Assembly (NCBI RefSeq): GCF_032854445.1
Contig: NC_088304.1
Location: 9,437,704 to 9,501,703 of the forward strand
Origin: Liolophura sinensis
Taxonomy: Eukaryota > Mollusca > Polyplacophora > Chitonida > Chitonidae
Reading direction: 5' to 3'
Length of the DNA stretch: 64,000 nt
In this document: positions 36,781 to 46,744 of the stretch, in pieces
How positions within the stretch are numbered: position 1 is the stretch's first letter
Layout of the letters: each line of letters opens with the position of its first letter
Made by a program: the position numbers and the translations under genes
Notes under the pieces: generated by a model
The model's input: only the letters and a program-made list of their open reading frames with translations
The model's database searches: none
What the model was told of the DNA's origin: nothing

Positions 36781-37089
36781 TGGAATGTCTGGTTTATTTT
36801 TCAATCGCCCTGTACGAAGGCAAAGATGAAGCCCAGAAAAATCAACTGTAACACATTTCACGGACGTGTTCAGTAACAGCAAATTCTAAAAACAATTTAC
36901 ATTGTTCCATAAACACATGTAAACTATGTAGACACTGAGCGAATACTACTTTTTAATACTGGAGTAAACGTACGAAATGGGTAGTTACGAATGGATTATC
37001 ACCATTTATTTCTGATTACGGGGACAGAATTAGAGCAGCAAACTCTCAAGAGGTATCTTTAGACAACAGATGGACAGTTTGCCCTTCAA

Positions 37090-37400
37090 CTGTATGTACT
37101 GGTACATAGAAGATCTATATGCATTCCCGAGGTATCGTCAACTAAATGATCATCCTTGTGGAAACCAGCATCGGTCTCGTGTGATCGTATTGTTAGTACA
37201 TTTAGAAATCTGTATTCTGTGGGTGATCCTAAAAGCTGTCCGTTTGGATATGGATTACGGTTTGGACTGCTTAACAGGACTGTACAAAAAAACACACCTG
37301 TAAATATATGGCTATGGACTTGTGCTTAGGTCAAACCATTCATTAAATCTGACAGCGGGTTGGGTTGTAACCACACTTTACCTAAGTAGATCACTGTTAT
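37090..37400 (-). pseudogene. Exon cassette, minus-strand copy (M1 end, 81-bp intron, M2)
   Basis: M1 end reads 'TTQPAVRFNEWFDLSTSP', a TAG, then 'PYIYR' before the donor (exon boundary 37298). Putative intron 37217-37297 (81 bp) with acceptor 'aggatcacccacag'. M2 reads 'YRFLNVLTIRSHETDAGFHK' and 'DDHLVDDTSGMHIDLL' to a stop near 37086. This is the best-preserved M2. The reading phases of M1 and M2 do not join cleanly, which together with the TAG argues for decay. Confidence 0.5.
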
Positions 37401-37619
37401 AATGACTAGCTACTTATTTTTAATGAACTATGCTTTAAATGTTTATTTTCTAAAACACTGGTGATGTTGGATGCGCATGTTTATTGAGCAACAAATAATG
37501 CATAACACCCTTAATCTTTTAATCCCTTTTATCTTGTCAGTAAAGTCAGCTGTACGCTGCATGTTCTAGACATTCTTCTTTGTTCCATTTATTCCCAGGG
37601 TTTCTTCTGAGGTTCACTT

Positions 37620-37880
37620 TTCACAATGTCTTTAAAAGGCGTGAGTTCAAATTCTTGATCCTATCCGGCCGTAAGTGAAGAGGTATGCCGGCAACCTGCG
37701 GATGGGCTCTGCCCGGTTTCCTCCCACCATAATGCTGGCCGCCGTCTTATAAGTGAAATATTCTTGAGGACGGCGTAAAACACCAATCAAATAAATAAAT
37801 AAATCAATCAAATTCTTCGTGTATTTTGTATGAAGCCTTCGCCGTGTAATCAACTGGAGAGCTTTTGTGATAAAACAGTC
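37620..37880 (-). pseudogene. Exon-like segment M3, copy 3, split by a SINE
   Basis: Reads 'SPVDYTAKASYKIHEEF' on the high-coordinate side of the SINE (37657-37807) and 'EFELTPFKDI' on the other. Removing the SINE and one duplication restores the order seen at 34015-34197 and 36640-36780. The downstream flank to about 38035 ends in 'cttgagtgtggcctaaacac' and 'caaagaaataaattaac', another SINE-tail-like sequence. Confidence 0.45.
37657..37807 (+). mobile_element. SINE-A, 5'-truncated, 10-bp duplication
   Basis: Runs from 'gatcctatccggccgtaagt' to the tail and (aaat)n. Duplication TCAAATTCTT at 37647-37656 and 37808-37817. Interrupts exon-like segment M3. Confidence 0.92.
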
Positions 37881-38432
37881 TCTTGCTCCCACGGCATGTA
37901 ACCCATTTACTTGCATTGCGCGCTAGTTTGATGTTTTTTCTTGAGTGCTAAACAGTCGATCTTACGCCATAATGAACTAATTACCTTGTACACTTGGAGG
38001 TCTTGAGTGTGGCCTAAACACCAAAGAAATAAATTAACAAATAAAGATCTATACCATACGCTAAAAATAAGTGTTTGGTTTTTAAACAGATTTCTGTTAC
38101 AGTTTACAGTAACGCGTTCCGGTGTTTGTTCATAACAAAAAACTATGCTTAGTGACTGAGGAAAAGGGTTTGTTAAAGTAAATATGTCAGATGTTTACAA
38201 AGTAATTTGCGTAGATATTTTCAATAATCACAAATAGTCCAATAAGCATGGGTGTGTATATAAATATTTTATGAGTCAAAAGCCGATAAACATTTAAATG
38301 TGTTTACTATAACAAATATGTGGCATGTTAACATAGTAGACATTACGGTAGTGAATACTTTAAATGTCTCTCGGATTTTACACTTAACACTTAAAACCAT
38401 GTTAACTGTACTATTTTTGTTTATTGACAATA

Positions 38433-38457
38433 GGGGAAAGTGGGGCAAAATGGGACA
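38433..38457. repeat. Left terminal inverted repeat of pogo-like element
   Basis: Begins GGGGAAAGTGGGGC directly after the TA duplication; pairs with 40552-40576. Confidence 0.92.
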
Positions 38458-38808
38458 CTTAACTTCATGTACTTGTGTGTAGCTAAATTATAAAGCTGAT
38501 GTGTAAAAACAGAGGGTTTGCGATGAAGGGTTATAATATCTTTAATTTTTTAATCATTTTTGGTTTGTATACGCGGACTATTCCAATAGAAAATAAAAAT
38601 ACTTTCTGTTCGGTATGTCCCATATTGCCCCACTGGGTGGGGCAAAATGGACCCACATGTCCCATTTTACCCCAACGTACATGAATTGAAGGAAGCAATA
38701 CGTGTTTCAACACAACAAACAAATTTTGGTAGTTGTAGGCCTATGTATTGCCACCTCAAACAAAACACACCGTTCAAGATGATATAGTATTGTTTACAGT
38801 TTCATTGG

Positions 38809-40000
38809 TTAGTTACACAGTTCGCAAATAAAAGCATCATCGTCATCATCTATGCCAGCGCAAGTTGGGTGTGCCCACAGTAAACATTTTGTACACTGGA
38901 TCATTCCATCGGTGCCTTTGCTCCACAGTTCAGAACAATAGATACATTCTGTATCGGCTTCATCAGTTTCGAGCGAAGGGTGCGTTACATCTGCAACTTC
39001 AGGGGTTTTGGCAACTTTAGACACAATCACTGACTTTGGAAGGTGGTTTCGTGTAGGCCTACGCTTTCCTTTACCTTGGGTCGATGTTTGTGCTTTGCGG
39101 ACGACTTCATGTCGTGAACTAGATGCTGTACTTTATCACCAAGAAGTGAGGATTTGTACGGGCTGCTGGTGAGAATAGCTGCCTTGCCACGGCGGACATT
39201 TGACTTCCGAGTTTGCCTGACGGTGACTCTGGGTGGGGGTGAAATGTCAAATGGTGACATGTAGCCTGGCGGAACTGAATTACCATCCGAGGACTTACTG
39301 GTGGAAGACGACATAGGCGTAGACAGCGGCGGAGAAATAGAACAGGTTGGATTTTCGGACTTTCGGTTTCTGAAGCTTCCGGGATCGTGGGTAGGCCTAC
39401 ATGTAAAACAGTCTCCTCGGCATGTATGCCAGATGTTGACGGCTGCGGCTCAACCAAAGCTTCCTGGATTGCGCTCACGCCTGAAACGGACTCCCCTTGT
39501 CTGTCAGATGTTGGCTCATCAACAATTGCATCTGTTTGCATGCCATGATCATCTAAATCAATCAATGGGTTGACCGTTTGGGAGTTTGGATTTGGAACAT
39601 CTGTAGGTTCTGCGGCAGCAAACTCGTGTGGTTGGAAAATATCCAACCACAGCTGTGACTGCTTTGACATAGGCTCGGCCAAAGAGATCAGCAAGTTGGA
39701 AGGTGGTAATCACTCGACCGGGGTTGTTTCGCAGCCATTTCTCTAACTCCTGGTCGTAATAGGTTGATAGTGGCTTCATGAAACTCACATCTAATGGTTG
39801 CATTTTATGGGAGCAGTGTGGTGGTACACATAGTATTTCCACGCCGTTCTCTCTGGCCAAATCAATCACTTGTATGTTTCTGGTGTGAGTTGCATGTCCA
39901 TCCAGAATGAGTAGAACTCGGTTGTCTTTGGAAGCGCCAGAAGCTCGAATAAAGTGCTGGAACCATGTTGTGAATATATCCTTTGTTTGAAGAACTTACC
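38809..40000 (-). pseudogene. Pogo-like transposase, C-terminal half, frameshifted
   Basis: In coding order on the minus strand: 'DIFTTWFQHF' (about 39970); 'LLILDGHATHTRN' with the second catalytic Asp of a DDE_1 transposase (about 39880-39910); 'VPPHCSHKMQPLDVSFMKPL' (about 39780-39840); 'FGRAYVKAVT'; then, after a frameshift, 'DIFQPHEFAAAEPTD'; a Ser/Pro-rich linker; after another shift 'KAAILTSSPYKSSLL'; and, after a third shift, a C-terminal Cys-rich finger ('ECIYC', 'MIQCTKCLLWAHPTCAG', 'FICELCN', stop at 38809) of PHD-like spacing. The N-terminal helix-turn-helix and first catalytic Asp are not found upstream. An acceptor-like 'ctaactatttttag' near 40005 might mark an intron, but no upstream exon is visible. 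Confidence 0.85.
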
Positions 40001-40551
40001 TAAAAATAGTTAGGTTGATGTAGGGTGTAAAGCATCCTTATAAATCCCAAATAAACGTTAAGTATTATAACTTTAATAAAGCCTCGAACTAGTTTGAGTT
40101 ATACTGTAAAATAATGCAGATTATTATATGGGGCAAAACGGGACACAGTGTGGGGCAAAATGGTCCACATGTCCCATTTTGCCCCATTCCAGTGTGTCCC
40201 GTTTTGCCCCCAACTGTTAAAATTGAATCATCGCCATCACGGGCTAAAACTCGTTGCTGAGTTCACATTATTTACTTGTTTGTGGGAGCTAATTATGCAA
40301 AGTTTCAAATGGATATGTTTAAGGTAGTATTTCTTAGGATAAGTTATGCTCATACCGAGCTTAAAAACATGCTTACCTTAGATCAAACGGGTCAAAATTT
40401 ATAAACTCCCGCTAAAATGACTTCATGTCCACGTGGGCTTTTAATGACGACCTTGTTGTTGTAAATCGGCCTCGTTCTGATTCTCTACGCGACATCATAG
40501 GTGACAGCACCGGTATTATGCGTTTCTGAGAACTGTCCCATTTTGCCCCGA

Positions 40552-40576
40552 GGGTCCATTTTGCCCCACTTTCCCC
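40552..40576. repeat. Right terminal inverted repeat of pogo-like element
   Basis: Ends '...cattttgccccactttcccc' immediately before TA; pairs with 38433-38457. Confidence 0.92.
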
Positions 40577-41069
40577 TATCTATCACAATACCATATGAAC
40601 ATGTGACCTGTTTACAAACACATCTCCTGGGTTACTAAGCAGAGTAAAGGCCAGAACGCGTTTTCAAACTGTAGCAGAAATGTGTTTGAAAACATAACAC
40701 TGATTTTAGCGTGTAGAAATGCAAGGCTTCTATGAGGACCTAGTTTAGTCAAGTTCTCTGTTGTGCTTGTATTTTAGTAGCGTTTTGTGTTTGGCTCCAA
40801 GCGAAGACAACGAATGCCGGTTTGGACCATTTTGCTGGGGCCGGGTGGACGTGTAGAGAGATTCAGTCATAAGAATGATGGATTAGAGCTGGCAGCAAGC
40901 ATAATATTCTTATCTTCGTATTCTTTACTGTAAGCAGTCTCTACTGATTTATTCTGTTAGCCTGGGCAGACTGTTGAAGCTTGGGATAATATACCAGAAC
41001 TGTTAAAGAAAACTCTGTGTGCATGTATTGTCACTCATCGGTGACAATAAATCGGTAAACCACTGTTTT

Positions 41070-42270
41070 CTGCTACAGCTGGATGCCGACAAACTGGAAC
41101 GCGATAGAGATAAAATTTCCAAAATTCTCTGCCAATCTGAACACATGCACCGTTATTTGGAATATCTTTTCTAAGTACATAACACATGTACTCGTGCGGA
41201 AAAATTTATTATTCTGTATTGAAATAGCGAATTCTAAAAATAATGAACACCCTACCTGAAAATACATGTGGATTGTCTTGACTCTGAGCGAATCTAGCTT
41301 TTTAATGATGTTGTAAGGCGATGAAACAGATGGTTACAAGTGGAATATAGCGATTTATTTCTGATTATAAGGAACGGAAATATACGGAGGATATTGCATA
41401 GTGACGGCTGAATATCGTCTGGACACTGAGTAGACCTATAGCTTTTTAATGATGCCGTTGCTGATTATGGTGATAGAAACATAGTGGCATACTACATAGG
41501 GCTATCTTTAGACGGTAGACAAACAATTTCGCCTTCAACTGTACAGTTATAGTTAGAGCATGTGTACCCCTGAGAGGTCATCAAGTACATCCCTGTGGAA
41601 ATCAGCATCAGCTTAGTGTGATCGTATTGTTCAAAAATTTAGAAATCCGAGTTCTGTACATGAATAATAGCCTAGTTATAGCCAGATATCAATTTCCCCT
41701 GAAGCATGCTTTTTGGCATTTATTCCCCACTACTGTTGATCTTAGACCCAAATGAAAAAATGAATGACCAAGAAAAAATGTAACGCTATTGAACTCTCTA
41801 TAATAATTGTGTAATTCATCAGTATCGGCTTTTGCGTGTTGTGATCATATTATTTTCTTACAATCGGAAATCCCTGTCTTTGGCATGGTTTCAAAAGGTA
41901 TAAACCTGTGTCGGATGGGGTCAATTCAAAGCTCCTTTACAGTGAACTCGGTATTAAAAAAGAGGAAAAACCAACTGCCCAGTGCACGTGATCCGCGAGG
42001 ATAAGCACGCAAATATCCGAAGATCATGTTAATCACAAATGATCACGTCTAGCTGTAGTGGTTTATGTTAGATCACGTGAGATCGCGTTAGTCTCAACAT
42101 GTAATGTTACATGTACAGACACCTACCCCTTCTGGGACACAATCTGGGCTAATGTATAACACCGAGAAATGTGAAATCGGTCAGAACCAAGTGACCCGTG
42201 CTATCTGAGCACTTATCTGTCGGGTCGATCGATAAACGCTCATCCTGGTCTCGCCGAGACATTCAGACAG
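41070..42270 (-). pseudogene. Exon cassette, minus-strand copy
   Basis: Most contiguous copy of the cassette, lacking SINE insertions. The minus strand shows M1-like 'ADTDELHNYYREFNSVTFFL' (41700-41830), matching 'ATDKLHN..EFSNVALFL' of the 35.7 kb copy, then M2-like 'DADFHRDVLDDLSGVHML' (about 41530-41600). The 5' region 41960-42270 matches 36180-36510. Many stops; donor lost. 41070-41230 preserves the pre-insertion site of the SINE at 34943. Confidence 0.5.
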
Positions 42271-42856
42271 AAAATAGTGCGTGTAGCGTGAACAGAGTAG
42301 TTTGTTCTTGTAATTGTAATCGACGTAACACAGCCTCTTCCCGTACAAATGCATTGTCAGTTGGGTATGTCAAACTTTGTGATTTTGTGCCGATATAGGT
42401 AATAATGAGCGACAGGAAAAACCATCAACTCGGCTGAACTTCAGCATCTAGCTTGTACCCTGAGAGTAAAAAAAAGTCAACTTTCTAGCATTCCAGCAAC
42501 ACTCCGCCCTTGCATACATCCTGCAGCGAGTAAAACATAAAACATTGGTAGGTAGGCAATCAGATATAAAATCGCTGGATACTGTTACGAATCCCGTCTT
42601 TAAATATTGTATTATATTCTTTTATTTGTTCTTGAGCTTACCTGATCAGTGTTTCATCTACATTTTCCCCTCTGTGTACCCCTTGTGTTTTCCCCTCTAT
42701 ATGTTATAGACTGCACTGTAATTCAGTCGAGCGTTTTCCAGGCTATGGTGTTCACGAGTTTATGCCATTCTACATCGTGTATACATTGTGGAAATGTGTA
42801 TCCCTGTCGTAAACATGTTTACGACCAAAACATGCAGAATTTTCTTTACCTTAGGC

Positions 42857-42863
42857 TATAAAT
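42857..42863 (+). promoter_or_regulatory. TATA box of the solo LTR
   Basis: TATAAAT within 'ggctataaatatgagcgaag', about 275 bp into the LTR; transcription would be expected to start about 25-30 bp downstream, near 'cgcagtcatttattcaagtc'. Confidence 0.65.
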
Positions 42864-43473
42864 ATGAGCGAAGGAGCTGCAAAGCTCGCAGTCATTTATT
42901 CAAGTCAACTTGAGAGCACTCATATTTACTGTTATCCACTATGAAGGATTTTACCGGGCTTGGAGATATTGGCTTTCACGCCATTCGGCATTCGTCATTT
43001 GTGCTACATTATTTGTATGTAGCTCTTTGTGAGCTTGTGTTTCGCCACTTGCTGTTTTTTGAGACGATATCTTGGAGCTTGTATCGGCCATTGTCTCCTT
43101 GTCCGATTACGTACATTTCAGCCCAGTTTACCGTGAATGTAACTTTGTGTATATTTCCAAGGAGTGAAACATGCATCGCCTGTTCGGCAGCATGGACGCT
43201 TCTTTCAACCCGTTCGCCCTGAAGCGGCCCTTCACAGGCAGTTGGGGCATCAACCATCGTCAGCGTGCCGTACCCAGTACAGCTGATCACTTATAAGACT
43301 CTCATTCTTCGATTGAGGAATTCCTCTTAACTGTGGATTCTGTTTTCACGTGAACCGACTCGCCTGTGGAAGTCGGAATATTCCATCCGGAGTTGGACGC
43401 TGTCATCAGTAAGAGACTATATATTGTCAGCTGTATTAATTGTCTATTTTGTTCAAATACATGTTTTGAACTT

Positions 43474-43479
43474 ATTAAA
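43474..43479 (+). terminator. Poly-A signal of the solo LTR
   Basis: ATTAAA followed within 20-40 nt by GT-rich 'cgtgttctttgtttgatctt', about 95 bp from the LTR end. Defines the probable R/U5 boundary. Confidence 0.6.
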
Positions 43480-43573
43480 GCATCTTCGTGTTCTTTGTTT
43501 GATCTTGTGTAAGGCCTATCGCTGATCTGAGATTTCTCATCTTTATTCTCCGATATTGGTACTCTTACAATAC

Positions 43574-45009
43574 AGAATCGATTCTGATTGACTGGTGTGA
43601 AATAGCCAAGCTCAGGCTATGTTTAACCTAAGCAGAACTTTACGTATTGCAGATTAATCCAGACGTCACCAAGGCTGTATGGTTTAACCCGGGAAGCCCT
43701 ATCTCCACTGTCAGCCAATCAGCGTAGACTCTGTATTCCTTTAAAGTGAAAGACAGCACCTGACTGATGTTTATGTCCACTGAAAGACTACCATTCAAAG
43801 TATCTTAAACCGGCATTAATTATTTTTAACCCAGTAAAAGTTTAATGAAACTTCGTCTTAGCTTTAGCGCGTCTCCAGTTTCGAGGGCAAGGTGACGTCA
43901 TGTGTACTCTAGCTCTCTAATGTCGAAGGTAATTCCCGTATAATAGTTTAAGCAGTAGCGTATGACAGATACAGGTTGTGGACTTTGGCCTGGATGGTCC
44001 AAGTGATGAATATAATTTTCTCGCAAATTGGGCCTACTGGAAGAATAGTTCTTCCACTCCTTGAAGCCTACTTTATCATTTACAAGGAACTCCAGCGACC
44101 CTATTTAAATAACCTAAATGTAGATGCACGACCGTTCTATTCCTAGTCAAGGATCTCGGCGGTGATCTTTTAATATGGGGTTAGGTGAAAATCACTGCCG
44201 AGGAGTCTTTCACGTTAAAATATTGGTATTTAAGAACAGCCTACCGAAGAGAAACTCCGCGCAACAAAAATCCGTGCAAAATGAACCAAATACATGCGTT
44301 AACCGGGTAAAACTGCAATGAGCTATGTTCACCACGAAATTCTCTGTTCCTCTGTCATTTTTTCCACATTCAGTAACCTTTACAACCAGTAAATCCAAGA
44401 CAATCACAGTGGTGACTTACGCTTACTTGCCATGTCGACATCGTGATCTAATAAATCGGGTCGTTGCTCCGCGCACACGCGTATTTGACCTTTCACAACG
44501 TCACTATGTTTTGATCAGCTGGCTGTCAGTTTTGACAGACAGCCAGCCATGTGACTGCAGAGACACAAATTTGCAAGCGGCTGAAGGGAGCAGAATGACG
44601 GACCCCACAGTTTGTGCCAACTGTCAAATTATGTTTGCAGTAAAATAAAAGGGGCTTATCTTCGGCATCCACTGGTCAACCACTGCTGAGCATGCGCGCC
44701 TCGCTGACCCAGATTTTAAAATCTGGCGACCTGCTGAATGCAAGTCTGTTTCCTACTTCGGCTAAGATTTACAGGAAAATGGTGACGTGAAGACAAAAAG
44801 CGATTGTGTCAAAATGTGCGTAAATATGTTAGCTTTCAGAATGGCCATGCGTTATGTGTATTCAGGGTGAATCTAACGTACTTGCATCGGAATTCAACGA
44901 GGGGTACCTTTTCGTAGACATTGTAATGGAATTGGGTCCACATAGATCTCGGGCACTTGGATGGCCAGCGGTCTTCGCGTATCAGTATATATAAGCCACC
45001 CTTAGACCG
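43574..45009. other. No gene recognised; one strong hairpin
   Basis: Open frames such as 44325-44648 plus have no family signature. A hairpin of arms GCTGGCTGTCA and TGACAGACAGCCAGC lies at 44518-44547. Nothing else supportable. Confidence 0.45.
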
Positions 45010-45423
45010 AGGCCTCGGACGAGGCCATGAGTGGAGTGAAAAACCTGTTGTACAGGTCGGACGTGTTTTTGAGCTCCAGGTGTTGTGGCAATTAGCTACT
45101 GTCTCACGGTTGTACCATTGTATGATTTTGGCTGTAAATTTAACTGTACATAGGTTTTTTTGTGTTTTTCATGTTGTTGTATATAGCGTAGGATTGCTTT
45201 GTAGTTTTTTTTTTGTGAATATAGTTTGTATTTGTTAGGGTAGGGGTTAGATAGAGGCCGGTTGTTTTGATTGTATATGCACTGTGTTTTCAGCACTACT
45301 AACACGGACTTCTGTCGTCCACGTCTTTGGCTGTGAGTCGCCCCACGTCAAAACTAATAGTCCGTAGGCTAACTGATAACTCCTTGTTGGTGTCTTGTTG
45401 AACGAAGTTTTTACCTGTACAGT

Positions 45424-46744
45424 TTGTTCAAGCCACAAGCCACAGTGGATGAGTCGGCTGGAGAGTCCGTGGACTCGGATGATCTACAGTCTCATATGGA
45501 AATCGGGCCAAGTATCTTACGTTCTGGTAAACGACGTTTGAGATTAAATCCTGAAAATGCTGGTGGTAAGAAATCTTGTTCTGCTTCCTCTACGACTGAA
45601 GTTATGGTCAATAATACTGTGGTCTTTATGAAGGCCATTAGTAACCACTCTCTATCTAAAGTTAACCATTTACGTTTACCGAGGCCCTACAGCGAGTTGT
45701 AAAGAGCAGAAAGCTGAAATCAGTAAAACGTTTACATGCTGGTAATCTAGCCATAGAATGTAACAATGTCCAGCAAGCTAAGAGTCTTTTGGCATGTTCT
45801 AACATTATGGGGTGTGATGTGAAGTGTTATCAGAACGATAAAACTATTGTAAAGGGTGTTATTTCAGGATTAGCTGGTGAATTTGATGTAGATGAAATTA
45901 AGGAAAGTTTGTCGGAATATAATGTGGTCCGTGCTGAGCGTATGTTCGGACGAGATAAAACCCCGTCAATGTCTATTCTATTAGCAAAGCAAAGTCTTTG
46001 CCTAAGCATGTGTCCATTGCCTTTCAGAATTCTACAGTTAGAGAATTTGTACCAAGAGTTTTTCGGTGTTACAAATGTCAGAGGATGGGACATAGGGCGC
46101 TGGAGTGGAAATCTGGTAGACGTTGTTCACGATGTGGTGAGAATCATGATTATTCTGATTGTCCTAATATGGAGGCCCCAAAGTTCTGCAATTGCAATGG
46201 CGACCACTCTGTTGCCTTTGGGGGATGTCCCGTGAGAAAGGAGGCCAATAAAGCACAGTTTATTAAAACGAAAGAAAAATTGAGGATTGTCAGAACAGAT
46301 TCCAGGAAAGCACAAAATATTTCAGAACCTGCAGTTAGAGAGACGACAGCCCAGTATAGCCGTCCTGTAACACAAACAGCTGTGCATTACCCCACTGCAC
46401 CAATTGCCCCTACCTCCCCCAACCCCGCCCCATCCTCCCCCAACCCCGCCACTTCTCCGAGGACCTCACGACCTATTAGCCAAGCTATTAGGATACCTAC
46501 ACTGGAGGCTAGAGGTGAGAACAAAGACAGTCAAGTAACGTCTATTGAGCCAGGTGATTTACTGGTAAAGCTGGTCGCTTTTATAACAGAAACTGTTTTT
46601 GTGTTTCTGAAAGTAGAGAAAAAGGGAGACAATCTGTGGCAAATAATTTCTTCTACAAGTCGCTATCTTGGAGAAGATGCAATTTCTTTACCCAAGCTAA
46701 TGGCAGTATTAAAATCCAGTAGCCCAACCGCTACTCATGGATAA
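45424..46744 (+). pseudogene. LINE ORF1 (gag-like, CCHC zinc knuckles), two frameshifts
   Basis: Three consecutive frames carry parts of one protein: 45424-45702 (acidic, ends 'LRLPRPYSEL'), about 45700-45995 ('IECNNVQQAKSLLACSNIMG' ... 'RTERMFG'-like region before the knuckles), and 45998-46744. The last has zinc knuckles 'CYKCQRMGHRALEW', 'CSRCGENHDYSDC' and 'CNCNGDHSVAFGGC' at about 46065-46225 and a Pro/Ser-rich tail. In the first knuckle the expected terminal Cys is replaced (HRALEW). The role in the family is RNA binding and RNP formation. It ends 8 nt inside the start of ORF2. Confidence 0.88.

Larger units (their letters stand above)
38433..40576 (-). mobile_element. Pogo/Tigger-like DNA transposon with TIRs and TA duplication
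   Basis: The 2144-bp element is bounded by TA at 38431-38432 and 40577-40578, and by inverted ends sharing 21 perfect bases (GGGGAAAGTGGGG then CAAAATGG). TA duplication and the transposase type fit the pogo branch of Tc1/mariner. Around nine copies of a GGGGCAAAATGGGACA-like motif lie at the ends and in subterminal clusters (about 38615-38673 and 40130-40210), arranged as inverted pairs; these are candidate transposase-binding sites. Internal coding is broken and lacks the N-terminal part, so the element is non-autonomous now. Confidence 0.9.
42583..43569 (+). mobile_element. Solo LTR, 987 bp, 4-bp duplication ATAC
   Basis: Begins TGTTACGAATCCCG and ends GGTACTCTTACA, so it has TG...CA ends with a short inverted terminus (TGT...ACA). 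Identical ATAC lies at 42579-42582 and 43570-43573, the duplication size of many Gypsy elements. It contains a TATA box (42857) and a poly-A signal (43474) in the right order. No gag, pol, primer-binding site or second LTR lies nearby, so it is best read as a solo LTR left by recombination. Open frames inside it (42941-43222 plus, 43009-43290 minus) are incidental. Confidence 0.85.

Noticed and set aside
42941-43290. Overlapping 93-codon frames on both strands
   Set aside because: Both lie inside the solo LTR and have no domain features.
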